Source: an uncultured Verrucomicrobia subdivision 3 bacterium (GTDB lineage: Bacteria > Verrucomicrobiota > Verrucomicrobiia > Limisphaerales > DASXHY01). Taken from it: a stretch of 64,000 bases of DNA. The stretch's first letter is position 1, and the number at the start of each line of letters is the position of its first letter. The notes under the pieces are model-generated. The model did not search any database, had not been told where the DNA came from, and worked only from the letters and a program-made list of their open reading frames with translations. The stretch covers positions 1 through 64,000 of the forward strand of contig CALBZA010000073.1 of NCBI GenBank assembly GCA_937890005.1. The letters are read 5' to 3'. Below, one piece after another: positions 54,364 through 63,599 of this stretch. A program made the position numbers and the translations under genes.

Positions 54364-55842
54364 ATGGAATCGAAGTACATTCTTGCCGCAGCTTATCTTT
54401 CGATCGCCGCGTTTGGAGGCGTGGTGGCGGCCTGTTTGTCGAAACGCATTCGTGACGTGTTTTTCTTCCTGCTGGTGACAATGTCCGCCGTCACGGAACA
54501 ATGGGATGTCAATTTCGTCAGCCGTGAATGGTATCGCGGCACAACCTGCGGTTTTGAGATTTCGCTGGTGGATGTTTTTGCGTTGAGCCTGCTGGTGAGC
54601 GCGGTGCTGCTGCCGAGGGGAGGCGAGAAGCGATTTTATCTGCCGGGCAGTCTTGGGCTGATGATTCTCTTCTTTCTGTTTTCGATCCTGTGCGTGGCGA
54701 TGGCTGATCCAAAACTGTTCGGCATGTTCGCACTGCTGAAGCTGGTCCGTGGCCTGATTGTATTCCTCGCGGTGGCGTTGTACGTCCGGGGCGAACGGGA
54801 GTTGAAAATCCTGCTGATCGCGCTGGCGACGATCGTTTGTTATGAGGCGCTGCGGGCGGTGGAACAACGATATCGCTTTGGCATTCATCGCGTCTTCAGC
54901 GACTTCAACGCACCAAACAGCCTTTCGATGTACATGTGCACGACGGCCCCGGTGTTCGTCGCGGCGATTACATCGAACATTTCCCGATGGTTGAAGGCAT
55001 TTTGCGCAGCGGCAATCGCCCTGGCCGGTTTGAGCGTGCTTCTCACGATCTCCCGTGCCGGCGTGGTAACGCTTGGGTTTGTGCTTCTCCTGGCGGTGTT
55101 GTTCACGATCACGTGGAAGTTCACGGCCAAAAAGGTTTTTGTAACCGTGTTCGTCACGATCGCAGTGGCCGGCGCCCTGGCGAAATCGTGGGAATCACTC
55201 GCCTCTCGATTCGGCGAAGCGTCCCTGGAGGAGGAATACGAAAACACGCGCGTTCAGAGCCGCGGTTATTATGTGAAGATTGCGGCGGCGATTGCGGAGG
55301 ATCACTGGCTGGGTGTCGGGCCGAACAACTGGTCGTATTGGGTGAGCAATCGTTACGGTCCGAGAATGGGCTTCAAGTTTGCGCCGTACCCGGGACCGGA
55401 CCGGCCTCCGAAGTTTGAAGTCGAAGATGGTGCCAACGTGGATGATCCACAGGCGGCGCCCGCACACAGTCTCGCGGCGCTGACGGCCGGTGAAATGGGA
55501 GTCGTCGGACTGGTGCTGATGTTTCTGCTCTGGTTCCGGTGGTTTCAGATGGGCGTAAGTTTTCTTTGGAAACGGACGGATGAACTCACACACCGGATCA
55601 ATGTCGGGATTCTTTTTGGAATTCTCGGAAACTTTCTTCAGAGCCTCACTGAATGGGTTTTCTACCAAACGGCCATTTATTTCACGTTCCACATTCTCAT
55701 CGGCGCGCTGGCCAGCATGTATTACCTGAAGCGCCAGGCGCGAAAGGCGGAGAAGGCGCGCCAGAGGATGGAAGAGGAAGAAGAACTCGAATCCGAAATG
55801 GTCGAGCCTGATGTCGAATATGCGCGTCGTTCACCTGCTTAG
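54364..55842 (+). CDS. O-antigen ligase-like membrane protein
   Basis: 492 residues with about 11-12 membrane segments. The Wzy_C/O-antigen ligase pattern is visible around LAGLSVLLTISRAGVVTLGFVLLL and in the periplasmic loop IAEDHWLGVGPNNWSYW with a conserved His after it in AAPAHSLAALTAGEMGVVGLVLM. The C-terminus is cytoplasmic and highly charged (AEKARQRMEEEEELESEM). It would join glycan units to lipid or polymerise them. The last 32 nt overlap the following glycosyltransferase gene. Confidence 0.91.
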   Translation: MESKYILAAAYLSIAAFGGVVAACLSKRIRDVFFFLLVTMSAVTEQWDVNFVSREWYRGTTCGFEISLVDVFALSLLVSAVLLPRGGEKRFYLPGSLGLMILFFLFSILCVAMADPKLFGMFALLKLVRGLIVFLAVALYVRGERELKILLIALATIVCYEALRAVEQRYRFGIHRVFSDFNAPNSLSMYMCTTAPVFVAAITSNISRWLKAFCAAAIALAGLSVLLTISRAGVVTLGFVLLLAVLFTITWKFTAKKVFVTVFVTIAVAGALAKSWESLASRFGEASLEEEYENTRVQSRGYYVKIAAAIAEDHWLGVGPNNWSYWVSNRYGPRMGFKFAPYPGPDRPPKFEVEDGANVDDPQAAPAHSLAALTAGEMGVVGLVLMFLLWFRWFQMGVSFLWKRTDELTHRINVGILFGILGNFLQSLTEWVFYQTAIYFTFHILIGALASMYYLKRQARKAEKARQRMEEEEELESEMVEPDVEYARRSPA

Positions 55843-57106
55843 AAAATACAATCCCGACCAATGGGGCGGCACCGAGACGGCCATTCAACGGCTCTTCGTC
55901 GGACTCCGCGAGCATGACGTCGAGTCCGCCGTGTATTGCCCGGCGCTTGATCACGCGCCAGCTCGAGATCCGCTCAAGGAGGATGGCTGTGAAATTCGCC
56001 GCTTTCGGGCATTCGTTCCGATTCTTGGAATTTCCGAGCAACGCAAACGGCAGCTGATTTCCGTCGGCGGCAATCTGATGTCGTTCGATCTCTATTCGAT
56101 GCTGAACCGCGAACGCGAGGCATCGGTCATTCACACGCACACGCTGGGCCGAATCGGTGCGATTGCCCGGACGGTTGCAAAACGGCGGAAACTTCCGTTC
56201 GTCGTTACGATTCACGGCGGCGTGCTCGATCTGCCGCAGCACATTAAAAACGATTTCAACAAGCCGATTGGAGGGTGGGAGTGGGGAAGGTTTTTTGGAC
56301 TGGTTTTTCAGTCGCATCGGCTCTTTCCGGAAGCGGACGCCATTGTGACGTGCAACGCGAACGAGGCGCGGCTGCTTCAGGAAAAACATCCGGACAAACG
56401 AATCGTCGTCCAGCCACACGGCGTGCCGCTGCAGGTGTACGAAAAGGATTCACGTGCCGAAGCGTTGAAGGCGTTTCCGGAAATTCACGGCAAACAGGTG
56501 CTGCTCTGCATGGGACGCATCGATGCCGTAAAAAACCAGCGCTGGCTGATCGAACAGGCGCCACGATTTCTGAACCGGCATCCGGAAACAATGCTGGTGC
56601 TGGCGGGAGCGTGCACCGATGAAGCGTATGGAACGGAATTGAAAAACCGGATTCGTCAGCTTGGCATTGAGAAGCGCGTTCTGATCACGGGCGGGTTGCC
56701 GCCAAACGATCCGCGGTTGATCGGACTGTTGCAGGAGGCTGAAGTGCTGCTCGTGCCGTCGCAGTCGGAAACCTTCGGGATTGTCATTCTCGAAGCGTGG
56801 GCGACGGGAACGATGGTGTTGTCATCGAAAACTTCCGGCGGAACGACGCTCATTCGCCATGGCGAGAACGGATGGTTGTTCGATCTCGACAATCCGCAGA
56901 GCTTCCACGAGCCGCTGGACCATGCGTTGATGAAAACCGATCTGGCCCGACGGATCATTCGCCGCGGCTGCGATCAGGTGAACACGGAATACAATGTGAC
57001 CGCCCTGGCGGGCCGCATGAAGCGGCTCTACGAAGAACTGATTGAGGAGAAGAATGCGTTACGTGCTGATTCGCGACGACGATACCAACGCGCTGACACC
57101 CATTGA
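55811..57106 (+). CDS. Family 4 glycosyltransferase
   Basis: 431 residues, GT-B fold. N-terminal MRVVHLLRKYNPDQWGGTETAIQRL (acceptor side), HTHTLGRIGAIARTVAKRRKLPFVVTIHGGV, then the C-terminal nucleotide-sugar domain with LLCMGRIDAVKNQRWLIEQAP, ITGGLPPNDPRLIGLLQEAEVLLVPSQSETFGIVILEAWATGTMVLSS (E-x7-E motif). It starts within the O-antigen ligase gene and its last 53 nt overlap the deacetylase gene: tight packing that implies one transcript. The C-terminal 17 residues are encoded in that overlap. Confidence 0.94.
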   Translation: MSNMRVVHLLRKYNPDQWGGTETAIQRLFVGLREHDVESAVYCPALDHAPARDPLKEDGCEIRRFRAFVPILGISEQRKRQLISVGGNLMSFDLYSMLNREREASVIHTHTLGRIGAIARTVAKRRKLPFVVTIHGGVLDLPQHIKNDFNKPIGGWEWGRFFGLVFQSHRLFPEADAIVTCNANEARLLQEKHPDKRIVVQPHGVPLQVYEKDSRAEALKAFPEIHGKQVLLCMGRIDAVKNQRWLIEQAPRFLNRHPETMLVLAGACTDEAYGTELKNRIRQLGIEKRVLITGGLPPNDPRLIGLLQEAEVLLVPSQSETFGIVILEAWATGTMVLSSKTSGGTTLIRHGENGWLFDLDNPQSFHEPLDHALMKTDLARRIIRRGCDQVNTEYNVTALAGRMKRLYEELIEEKNALRADSRRRYQRADTH

Positions 57107-57869
57107 GTGTCTGGAGCGGTTGTATCGGCCTTTTCTGGATCGCAACCTGCCGGTGAATCTGGCGGTGATCCCGAATGTTGCGACGCGCACAGTTTTACCG
57201 GACGGTCGGGCGGAGGGATTCCTCCTGGCGCGAAACGGAGAGCAGCGTGAAACGGTGCCGATCACTTCAGATCGAACGCTCATTGAATATCTCAAAGGCA
57301 ATCCCGGCTTTGAAATCGTGCAGCACGGATTCCGGCATGACTACTTTGAATTCGATCGCGTGGCGGGAACTGAGATTGGGCGGCGACTGGAGCAGGGGAC
57401 CGAGCTGTTGTTGGAAGCGGGTTTCTCCAAACCGAAGGCGTTTGTGGCGCCATACGACAAGCTTTCGAGGGAAAGTTATCGTGCCGTTGTGAAACGGTTC
57501 CCTCTTGTTTCCACGGGCTGGTTTGAATTGCGTCGCCTTCCTGAAACCTGGTGGCCGAAGTATGCGTTGAAGAAAATCGCCGGCAAATCGCACTGGCGCG
57601 TGAACGGCGCCACGTTGATGTCGCACCCGGGCTGTCTGCTTTCGTGTCATCGCGATTACAACACGATGCTCGATTCCGTCATCCAGTCGGTGAATAGCCG
57701 TCGCGTGACAGTGCTGGTGACGCACTGGTGGGAGTATTTTCGTGATGGAGAACCCGATGCCCGCTTCATCGATCAGCTGCATGAAACAGCGGATTATCTC
57801 GGCTCCGCAAAGGATGTTCGCGTGGTCAGGTTCTCGGATGTTGCGAAAGCGGAAGTGCCGTTGAATTGA
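57054..57869 (+). CDS. Polysaccharide deacetylase-like protein
   Basis: 271 residues from the ATG at 57054, which has a GAGGAGAAGA ribosome site inside the glycosyltransferase gene. NodB/DUF2334-like features: an early Asp pair ([14 protein letters not shown]), [11 protein letters not shown] supplying metal-binding His residues, [15 protein letters not shown] as the third motif and [11 protein letters not shown] near the end. No signal peptide, so it acts in the cytoplasm or on a lipid-linked intermediate. Ends the exopolysaccharide operon, with a 115-nt gap before icd. Confidence 0.82.
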   Translation: MRYVLIRDDDTNALTPIECLERLYRPFLDRNLPVNLAVIPNVATRTVLPDGRAEGFLLARNGEQRETVPITSDRTLIEYLKGNPGFEIVQHGFRHDYFEFDRVAGTEIGRRLEQGTELLLEAGFSKPKAFVAPYDKLSRESYRAVVKRFPLVSTGWFELRRLPETWWPKYALKKIAGKSHWRVNGATLMSHPGCLLSCHRDYNTMLDSVIQSVNSRRVTVLVTHWWEYFRDGEPDARFIDQLHETADYLGSAKDVRVVRFSDVAKAEVPLN

Positions 57870-57984
57870 GTCGGAGAGGAAGGCGAAGGACATTCTGCTT
57901 CGTTCGAACAAGTTTCTTTCCTTGATTTTACGGGCCAACGGACGTTTGCTCTGCGGATTCATTTTGACCAAAACGATTACTGAC

Positions 57985-59250
57985 ATGGCCTATAAAGATG
58001 TGACACCGCCCGCTGGCGGAAAAATTTCGATCCAGAACGGAAAATTGAACGTTCCGGAAAACCCGATCCTTCCCTTCATTCGCGGCGACGGCACCGGTCC
58101 GGACATCTGGGCTGCGAGCGTGCGCGTCTTTGACGCCGCGGTGGAAAAAGCGTATGGCGGCAAACGCAAGGTGTCGTGGTTCGAAGTGTTCGCCGGTGAA
58201 GAGAGCTTCAAGAAATTCAACAACTGGCTTCCGGACGACACTGTGGAAGCGTTCAAGGAATATCTCGTCGGCATCAAAGGGCCGCTCACCACGCCGGTCG
58301 GCGGCGGTATTCGATCGCTGAATGTTGCCCTCCGCCAGATGCTCGATCTTTACGTCTGCCTGCGCCCCGTTCAGTGGTTCACTGGCGTGCCTTCTCCAGT
58401 GAAACATCCGGAGAAGGTGGACATGGTGATCTTCCGCGAGAACACCGAAGACATTTACGCCGGCATCGACTTCGAAGCCGGAAAGGAACAGGCGGTCAAG
58501 ACCATCGAATTTCTGAAGGCGAATTATCCGAAGGAGTTTAAGAAGATTCGCTTCGGCGAAACGCCGGAGGTCGTGGGCATCGGCATCAAGCCGGTCAGCC
58601 GGACTGGAACGGAACGTCTCGTCCGTTCCGCAATTCAATACGCCATCGCGAACAATCGGAAGAGCGTCACGATCGTTCACAAGGGGAACATCATGAAGTT
58701 CACCGAAGGCGCGTTCCGCGACTGGGGTTATGCGCTGGCGAAGAGTGAGTTCGGCGCGGTGGAAATCGACGGCGGTCCGTGGTGCAAGATTCCGGACGGC
58801 AAACCTGGCGCCGGCATCGTCATCAAGGACGCGATCGCGGACATCACGCTGCAGCAGGTGTTAACTCGTCCGACGGATTTCGACGTGATCGCCACGCTGA
58901 ACCTGAATGGCGATTATCTCAGTGACGCACTCGCAGCACAGGTCGGCGGCATCGGCATCGCACCCGGTGGAAACATCAACTACATCAGCGGCCACGCGAT
59001 CTTCGAAGCGACGCACGGCACGGCGCCGAAGTATGCGAACAAGGACGTTGTCAATCCAGGCTCGGTCGTTCTGTCCGGCGAAATGATGTTCCGTTATATG
59101 GGCTGGACTGAAGCCGCGGATCTGATCATCAAGGGTTTGAACGGCGCGATCGGAAGCAAGCGTGTGACGTATGATTTCGCGCGTTTGATGGAAGGAGCCA
59201 CAGAGATCAAGTGCTCTGAGTTCGGAACGAACATCATCAACAACATGTGA
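57985..59250 (+). CDS. icd: Isocitrate dehydrogenase (NADP-dependent)
   Basis: 421 residues from the ATG at 57985, homologous to E. coli Icd in length. Oxidative decarboxylation of isocitrate in the citric acid cycle. Substrate site: [24 protein letters not shown] with the phosphorylatable Ser of [31 protein letters not shown] and [19 protein letters not shown] for the metal Asp residues. The end [25 protein letters not shown] is the family signature, with coenzyme residues of the NADP type (HGTAPKYA). Strong hairpin terminator after the stop. Confidence 0.96.
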   Translation: MAYKDVTPPAGGKISIQNGKLNVPENPILPFIRGDGTGPDIWAASVRVFDAAVEKAYGGKRKVSWFEVFAGEESFKKFNNWLPDDTVEAFKEYLVGIKGPLTTPVGGGIRSLNVALRQMLDLYVCLRPVQWFTGVPSPVKHPEKVDMVIFRENTEDIYAGIDFEAGKEQAVKTIEFLKANYPKEFKKIRFGETPEVVGIGIKPVSRTGTERLVRSAIQYAIANNRKSVTIVHKGNIMKFTEGAFRDWGYALAKSEFGAVEIDGGPWCKIPDGKPGAGIVIKDAIADITLQQVLTRPTDFDVIATLNLNGDYLSDALAAQVGGIGIAPGGNINYISGHAIFEATHGTAPKYANKDVVNPGSVVLSGEMMFRYMGWTEAADLIIKGLNGAIGSKRVTYDFARLMEGATEIKCSEFGTNIINNM

Positions 59251-59283
59251 TCCGCGTTCCGCGATCACAGTGGTTTAAAATCA

Positions 59284-59320
59284 AAACGCCGGTCGCTCGT
59301 TCGAGTGACCGGCGTTTCGC
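59284..59320. terminator. Terminator between icd and hisS
   Basis: AAACGCCGGTC and GACCGGCGTTT, a perfect 11-bp stem with a 12-nt loop, A-rich before and CGCTTT after. It is placed to end both the icd (+) and hisS (-) transcripts. Confidence 0.85.
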
Positions 59321-59335
59321 TTTGAATGGTTCGCG

Positions 59336-60586
59336 TCAGCGAATGTGGTTCACCACGTCGGCAAAACCGGTGACGACTTCCTTGCGCGTTGAGAGATTCC
59401 GAAGACGAACGTACTGATCGTTGTCGAGTTTCGCAGTGAAGGCGGCTTTCAGTTCCTGGGCGCGCTTGAACTGTTTGTCGGATTTCGTTGGCGTGAGCGA
59501 GTATTCCACACCGAGCCCGGCGCTGCGCAGAATCTGGATCAGCTTCAAGGCGTCAGTGCGAAGCGATTCGTCTTCGACCATCACAAAGACGTCGATGCCG
59601 CCGTCGAACTTCGGCAACAGGTTGCGGGCCTTCAGCAGTTCGAGCAGGACGACGTCGCCCATTCCGAAGCCGAGTGCGGGCAGGTTCACTTTTCCTGCGC
59701 TGATCAGCTTGATGAGATTGTCGTAGCGTCCGCCGCCAGCGATTGCGCGGAATTCGCCTTTGCGATCGAAAGCTTCGAATACGACGCCGGTGTAATAAGC
59801 GAGGCCGCGGATGACGTGATAATCGACTTTCACGAAATCGCTCATTCCGCGCGCGGCGAGGTTGTCCAGAATCGCCTTGAGCTCCGTGGTAGGCGCGCCG
59901 CCTTCGATGAAGGCTGTCACGTCGTCGTAGGAGAACCCGAGCTCGTCGAGCTTCTTCCGGCTTTCTTCCGGCGCGGTCCGTTCAAGTTTGTCGATGATCT
60001 GAAAGAACTGGTATTCGCCATCCGCAGGAAGCTCGGTCTTGGTTGAGCGGGTGCGGTAATAGTCCTGCCACGCATTGCGACTGCTGAGTCGCACAACGAA
60101 GTCCTCCGCAGTGAGGCCGAATGAGCGCAGGGTGTCGATCAACAGCGCGATCAGTTCGGCATCGGCGGCGGGATCCGTTTCGCCCATGAGGTCGGCATTG
60201 AACTGGAAGTGTTCGCGCAACCGGCCTTTCTGCTGCTTTTCGTAACGGAACAATTGCGGAATGGCGAACCACTTGATCGGCTTTTTGTAGTTGCGCTCGT
60301 GTGCGGCAACCATCCGGGCCAGCGTGGGCGTCATTTCAGGACGCATCGCAACGTGGCGTTCTCCTTTGTCCACGAAGTCGAAGAGTTGCTTGACGATTTC
60401 CTCGCCGCTCTTGGTTGTGAACAGTTCCAGCGGTTCCAGCGGCGGACCGTCGTATTCGCGAAATCCATAGCGCTGAGCCATCCGACGCCATTTGTGAAAG
60501 ATGTATTGGCGCGCGTCGGCGCTCCAGACATCCGGGTGAGGAATGGGCTCTGGGTAGAAATCGCGAAAACCGGGCAATCGTTCCAT
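59336..60586 (-). CDS. hisS: Histidine-tRNA ligase
   Basis: 416 residues, class II synthetase. Motif 1 region GFRDFYPEPI...WRRMAQRYGFREYDGPPLEPLELF, motif 2 AIPQLFRYEKQQKGRLREHFQFNADL, the histidine-A motif YHVIRGLAYYTGVVFEAF and motif 3 PALGFGMGDVVLLELL, then the anticodon-binding domain to the end. Charges tRNA-His. Transcribed convergently with icd. The HU/IHF-like gene lies 113 nt upstream and has its own terminator. Confidence 0.96.
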   Translation of the reverse strand: MERLPGFRDFYPEPIPHPDVWSADARQYIFHKWRRMAQRYGFREYDGPPLEPLELFTTKSGEEIVKQLFDFVDKGERHVAMRPEMTPTLARMVAAHERNYKKPIKWFAIPQLFRYEKQQKGRLREHFQFNADLMGETDPAADAELIALLIDTLRSFGLTAEDFVVRLSSRNAWQDYYRTRSTKTELPADGEYQFFQIIDKLERTAPEESRKKLDELGFSYDDVTAFIEGGAPTTELKAILDNLAARGMSDFVKVDYHVIRGLAYYTGVVFEAFDRKGEFRAIAGGGRYDNLIKLISAGKVNLPALGFGMGDVVLLELLKARNLLPKFDGGIDVFVMVEDESLRTDALKLIQILRSAGLGVEYSLTPTKSDKQFKRAQELKAAFTAKLDNDQYVRLRNLSTRKEVVTGFADVVNHIR

Positions 60587-60643
60587 AAAATGTCGGCAGA
60601 CAATAGGTTTCTTGCGAGAGGCTGAAAAGTGAAAAGCAGCAAA

Positions 60644-60680
60644 GAAAAAGCAGGAATCCAGGAAATCCTGAATTCCTGCT
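60644..60680 (-). terminator. Rho-independent terminator of the HU/IHF-like gene
   Basis: On the minus strand AGCAGGAATTCAGGA pairs with TCCTGGATTCCTGCT over 15 bp with one mismatch, followed by TTTTCTTT. Lies 20 nt after the stop. Confidence 0.88.
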
Positions 60681-60699
60681 GGAAATTTGGGTGCCCGAA

Positions 60700-61023
60700 C
60701 TACGCGGAAGGTTGCTGGGCGGTGTCCGGCTTCGGTGCAATCTTGAGCACTTCAGCCCGCATTTCCTTGCCCGGCTTGAATTTGACCACCGAACGTTCCG
60801 GAATCGGAACGTCGGTTTCCGGCGCATTGGGGTTCCGGCCAACACGCGCTTTGCGAACCTTCACCTCGAACACACCGAAGTTCCGGAGTTCGACTTTGTC
60901 ACCTTTGGCCAGAGCCTCGGCAATGTAATCGAGGGTTTTCTGAACCACATCGAGGACTTGCTGCTGCACCAAGCCCGTCTCTTCACTGATGCGAGTGACC
61001 AGGTCTCGTTTTGTCAGCGTCAT
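60700..61023 (-). CDS. HU/IHF-family DNA-binding protein (IHF-like)
   Basis: 107 residues from the ATG ending at 61023 (MTLTKRDLVTRISEETGLVQQQ); upstream codons look non-coding. Signature: KGDKVELRNFGVFEVKVRKARVGRNPNAPETDVPIPERSVVKFKPGKEM. The GRNP arm and the RNFG turn resemble IHF more than HU. A C-terminal Ala/Pro tail follows (KPDTAQQPSA). Independent of the HU gene at 44179-44466; the sequences differ in the arm (NAPETDV versus ATGEQI). Confidence 0.93.
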   Translation of the reverse strand: MTLTKRDLVTRISEETGLVQQQVLDVVQKTLDYIAEALAKGDKVELRNFGVFEVKVRKARVGRNPNAPETDVPIPERSVVKFKPGKEMRAEVLKIAPKPDTAQQPSA

Positions 61024-61149
61024 ACATAATGGGAGTTTGGGTTCTACTACGAGTCCGGGTATAACCCTCTTGGCTGGAACGGTCAAGCGGCGAATGTAAC
61101 TTAAAAGTGACGGTCAAGAGCAAAAACCTACCGGTGGCACAATCGTGAT

Positions 61150-62250
61150 TTACCGGTGATCCAAACCCACTGCATCGCTCAATGTGCGAATCGCTTTTGC
61201 TTCCATCCGATCGATCAATCCAAGAACGATATCCCGACAGATCGTCGGCCCTTGATAAACGAATCCTGTGTAAACCTGGAGCAGCGATGCGCCGGCAGTG
61301 ATTTTTTCCCACGCGTCGTCGGCGTTGAAGATTCCGCCCACGCCGATGATCGGCACCTGTCCGCGACTTTGCCTATAAAGATGGCGGATCACTTCCGTGC
61401 TGCGCGCACGAACCGGGCGTCCGCTTAATCCGCCGGTTTCCGAATACACTTTCTGAACCACAGGATCGGAACTTGCCGGACGCGAGATCGTGGTGTTCGT
61501 GGCGACGATACCCGCGATGTTTCGGGGTGCGACCAATTCCAGAATTTCGTCGAGCGCCTCGAAGGTCAGATCGGGTGCGACTTTGACGAGGATAGGTTTC
61601 GGTGTTCCCGCGGCATTCACTTCTTGAAGCGCCGTGAAGATGTCGTTGAGCGCGGACTTGTCCTGGAGCTGCCGGAGATTTGGAGTGTTGGGCGAGCTGA
61701 CGTTGACGACGAAGAAGTCGAGGTAAGGCCGGAGCGCGCGGAACGAATTGGCGTAATCGTCGGGAGCTTTCTCGAGCGGCGTGACTTTCGATTTGCCGAG
61801 GTTCATTCCGACCGGATGCTTTGGCCAAAGTCCGGATTGTTTCCATTCTGCCAGTTTTTCGGCGATCGCCTCCGCGCCGATGTTGTTGAAGCCCATCCTA
61901 TTCACAATCGCTTCCTCCGAGATTGCCCGGAAAACGCGCGGAGATGGATTGCCTGGCTGCCCCAGCCAGGTTGCAGCGCCGAGTTCGGTGAAGCCAAATC
62001 CCATCGCGGCCCAGGCGGGAACAGCTTCGGCGTTCTTGTCCATTCCGGCAGCGAGACCGATGGGATTGGGAAATCTCAATCCAAACAGTTTCACCGGCAG
62101 CTCCGGCGCGCCGAGAAGCGAAGACATCGCATCGATGGCCAGCGCATTCCGGCTGGCGCGTCCGAGAATGTGCATGATGCGATTGTGAATTTCTTCGGCC
62201 TGTTGCGTGAACAACACGGGGCGAATTGCGTTTCGATACAGCCAGCTCAT
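61150..62250 (-). CDS. pyrD: Dihydroorotate dehydrogenase (quinone), class 2
   Basis: 366 residues. N-terminal membrane-associating helices (SWLYRNAIRPVLFTQQAEEIHNRIMHIL) specific to the class 2 quinone-linked enzyme, then FMN barrel: FPNPIGLAAGMDKNAEAV, NRMGFNN, VGMNLGKSK, catalytic Ser in FVVNVSSPNTPNLRQLQ and phosphate-binding VPIIGVGGIF and LLQVYTGFVYQGP. Fourth step of pyrimidine synthesis. It is divergent from rpsB; its upstream gap contains an inverted repeat. Confidence 0.96.
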   Translation of the reverse strand: MSWLYRNAIRPVLFTQQAEEIHNRIMHILGRASRNALAIDAMSSLLGAPELPVKLFGLRFPNPIGLAAGMDKNAEAVPAWAAMGFGFTELGAATWLGQPGNPSPRVFRAISEEAIVNRMGFNNIGAEAIAEKLAEWKQSGLWPKHPVGMNLGKSKVTPLEKAPDDYANSFRALRPYLDFFVVNVSSPNTPNLRQLQDKSALNDIFTALQEVNAAGTPKPILVKVAPDLTFEALDEILELVAPRNIAGIVATNTTISRPASSDPVVQKVYSETGGLSGRPVRARSTEVIRHLYRQSRGQVPIIGVGGIFNADDAWEKITAGASLLQVYTGFVYQGPTICRDIVLGLIDRMEAKAIRTLSDAVGLDHR

Positions 62251-62275
62251 CGCGAGGTGATGTACTGGAAAATGT

Positions 62276-62408
62276 CACAGAAGGAAACGAAGGAAACAAA
62301 GGGAGGCAGGGCAATGCGTTGCTTTTCATCTATCCTCCGATGACGGCGCGCCGATCACGAAAGCTTCTCGGCTCGCAACTGTTTTCGTTCCTTCGTTCCC
62401 TTCTGCAA
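62276..62408. repeat. Long-range inverted repeat in the pyrD/rpsB gap
   Basis: CAGAAGGAAACGAAGGAAAC (from 62277) and GTTTTCGTTCCTTCGTTCCC with TTCTG after it (ending near 62408) are imperfect complements separated by about 80 nt. The whole 447-nt gap (62251-62697) otherwise contains the rpsB leader and no gene. Confidence 0.55.
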
Positions 62409-62541
62409 TTCCCATCCTCACTGACGGACAAGGCCGCTCGGTCGAGTCGAATCCGCTGGGTTTCCGGTCGGTTTGCGGCCCTGGATTTGCCCAAATAAAC
62501 AGTTGCCTCGAAGCGGCTGTCTGTTAGTTTGCTGGGCCTTT

Positions 62542-62661
62542 CAGCGGAAACGCTGGGGGAAAACGGTCCTTTATCGGTTCGTGTGAACCGGGCTTGCCTC
62601 GCGGAAGCGCAGGGTAAGCGGGCCACAACAACATCGGAAACAATCCCGTGTTCCGCGGGAT
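62542..62661 (+). promoter_or_regulatory. Structured leader of rpsB
   Basis: Three hairpins precede rpsB: CAGCG-GAAA-CGCTG (62542-62555), CGGTTC-GTGT-GAACCG (62575-62590) and ATCCCG...CGGGAT (62643-62661). Such leaders often serve autoregulation by S2, but the sequence does not let me confirm this. A weak promoter-like pair (TTGCCT at 62503, TAGTTT at 62525) lies just upstream. Confidence 0.45.
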
Positions 62662-62697
62662 GGTTCGCAAAAGCGGACTCTTAACAAAGGAAAAACT

Positions 62698-63498
62698 GTG
62701 ATCAGTATTGGCGTAAAAGAACTGTTGGATTCAGGCGTTCATTTCGGGCACCAGACCAAGCGTTGGAACCCCAAGATGAAGCCCTTCATCTTCGATGCCC
62801 GCAACGGCATCCACATCATCGACCTCAGCAAGACCCTCAGCCAGCTGGAAGCCGCTTGCGACTTCCTCGCCTCGGTTGTTGGAAAGGGCGATCGCGTCCT
62901 GTTCGTCGGCACCAAGAAGCAGGCCCAGCAGGCCGTGAAGGAAACCGCGAAGGAATGCGGCCAGTTCTACGTCACTGAACGCTGGCTCGGCGGCACCCTG
63001 ACCAATTTCCAGACCATCAAGCGCTCGATCGCCCGCATGAAGCAGATTGAGAAGATGGAAGCAGACGGCAGCATCAACAATTACGTGAAGCAGGAGCAGT
63101 CGATGATCCGCCGCGAAGCTGCCCGCCAGCAGAAATACTTTGATGGCATCCGCGCGATGGACAAGTTCCCCGGCGCCATGTTTGTCGTGGACATCAAGCG
63201 CGAGCACAACGCAATCGCGGAGGCCCGCCGCCTGAAGATTCCGGTCGTCGCCATCGTTGACACGAACTGCGATCCCGATCTCGTGGAATATCCGATCGCC
63301 GGCAACGACGACGCGATCCGTTCGGTCCGCATGATCCTCACCACGGTCGCGCAGTCAATCACCCGCGCCCGTGCCGAGTATGAGGCCAAGTACGGCCGCC
63401 GTTCAAAGGGTGAACAGCCCGAGAAGTTCGAATCCGCTGAAGCTGTGGAAATCGCAGCTGGCGAGGATCCCTCGACTCCGGAGAGCTCCCCGGCTTAA
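62698..63498 (+). CDS. rpsB: 30S ribosomal protein S2
   Basis: 266 residues, starting at GTG with AAAGGA 6 nt upstream. Family pattern: VKELLDSGVHFGHQTKRWNPKMKPFIF, DLSKTLSQLEAACDFL, GTKKQAQQAVKETAKECGQFYVTERWLGGTLTNFQT, and VVAIVDTNCDPDLVEYPIAGNDDAIRSVR. C-terminal extension of about 30 acidic residues. First gene of the S2-EF-Ts operon with tsf 101 nt downstream. Ribosomal protein of the small-subunit body. Confidence 0.98.
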   Translation: MISIGVKELLDSGVHFGHQTKRWNPKMKPFIFDARNGIHIIDLSKTLSQLEAACDFLASVVGKGDRVLFVGTKKQAQQAVKETAKECGQFYVTERWLGGTLTNFQTIKRSIARMKQIEKMEADGSINNYVKQEQSMIRREAARQQKYFDGIRAMDKFPGAMFVVDIKREHNAIAEARRLKIPVVAIVDTNCDPDLVEYPIAGNDDAIRSVRMILTTVAQSITRARAEYEAKYGRRSKGEQPEKFESAEAVEIAAGEDPSTPESSPA

Positions 63499-63503
63499 CC
63501 CTT

Positions 63504-63599
63504 GTTTCGGGTTTGAAGTTTCGCGTTTCGAGTCGCAAGGCTCGGGCGCGAAACTGATTTTCAACCCGAAATTTGAAACCAAGAACTCGAAACTGAATT
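63504..63599. repeat. Hairpin repeat between rpsB and tsf
   Basis: Nested inverted repeats: TTTCGGGTTTGAA ... TTCAACCCGAAA outside, GTTTCGCG ... CGCGAAAC inside, then a CTCGAAACTGAATT tail reaching the tsf start. The style matches the repeat at 52975-53051 (GTTTCG, ACTCGAAA, GAAACGAAAC words). It replaces the usual ribosome-site region of tsf. Confidence 0.75.
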
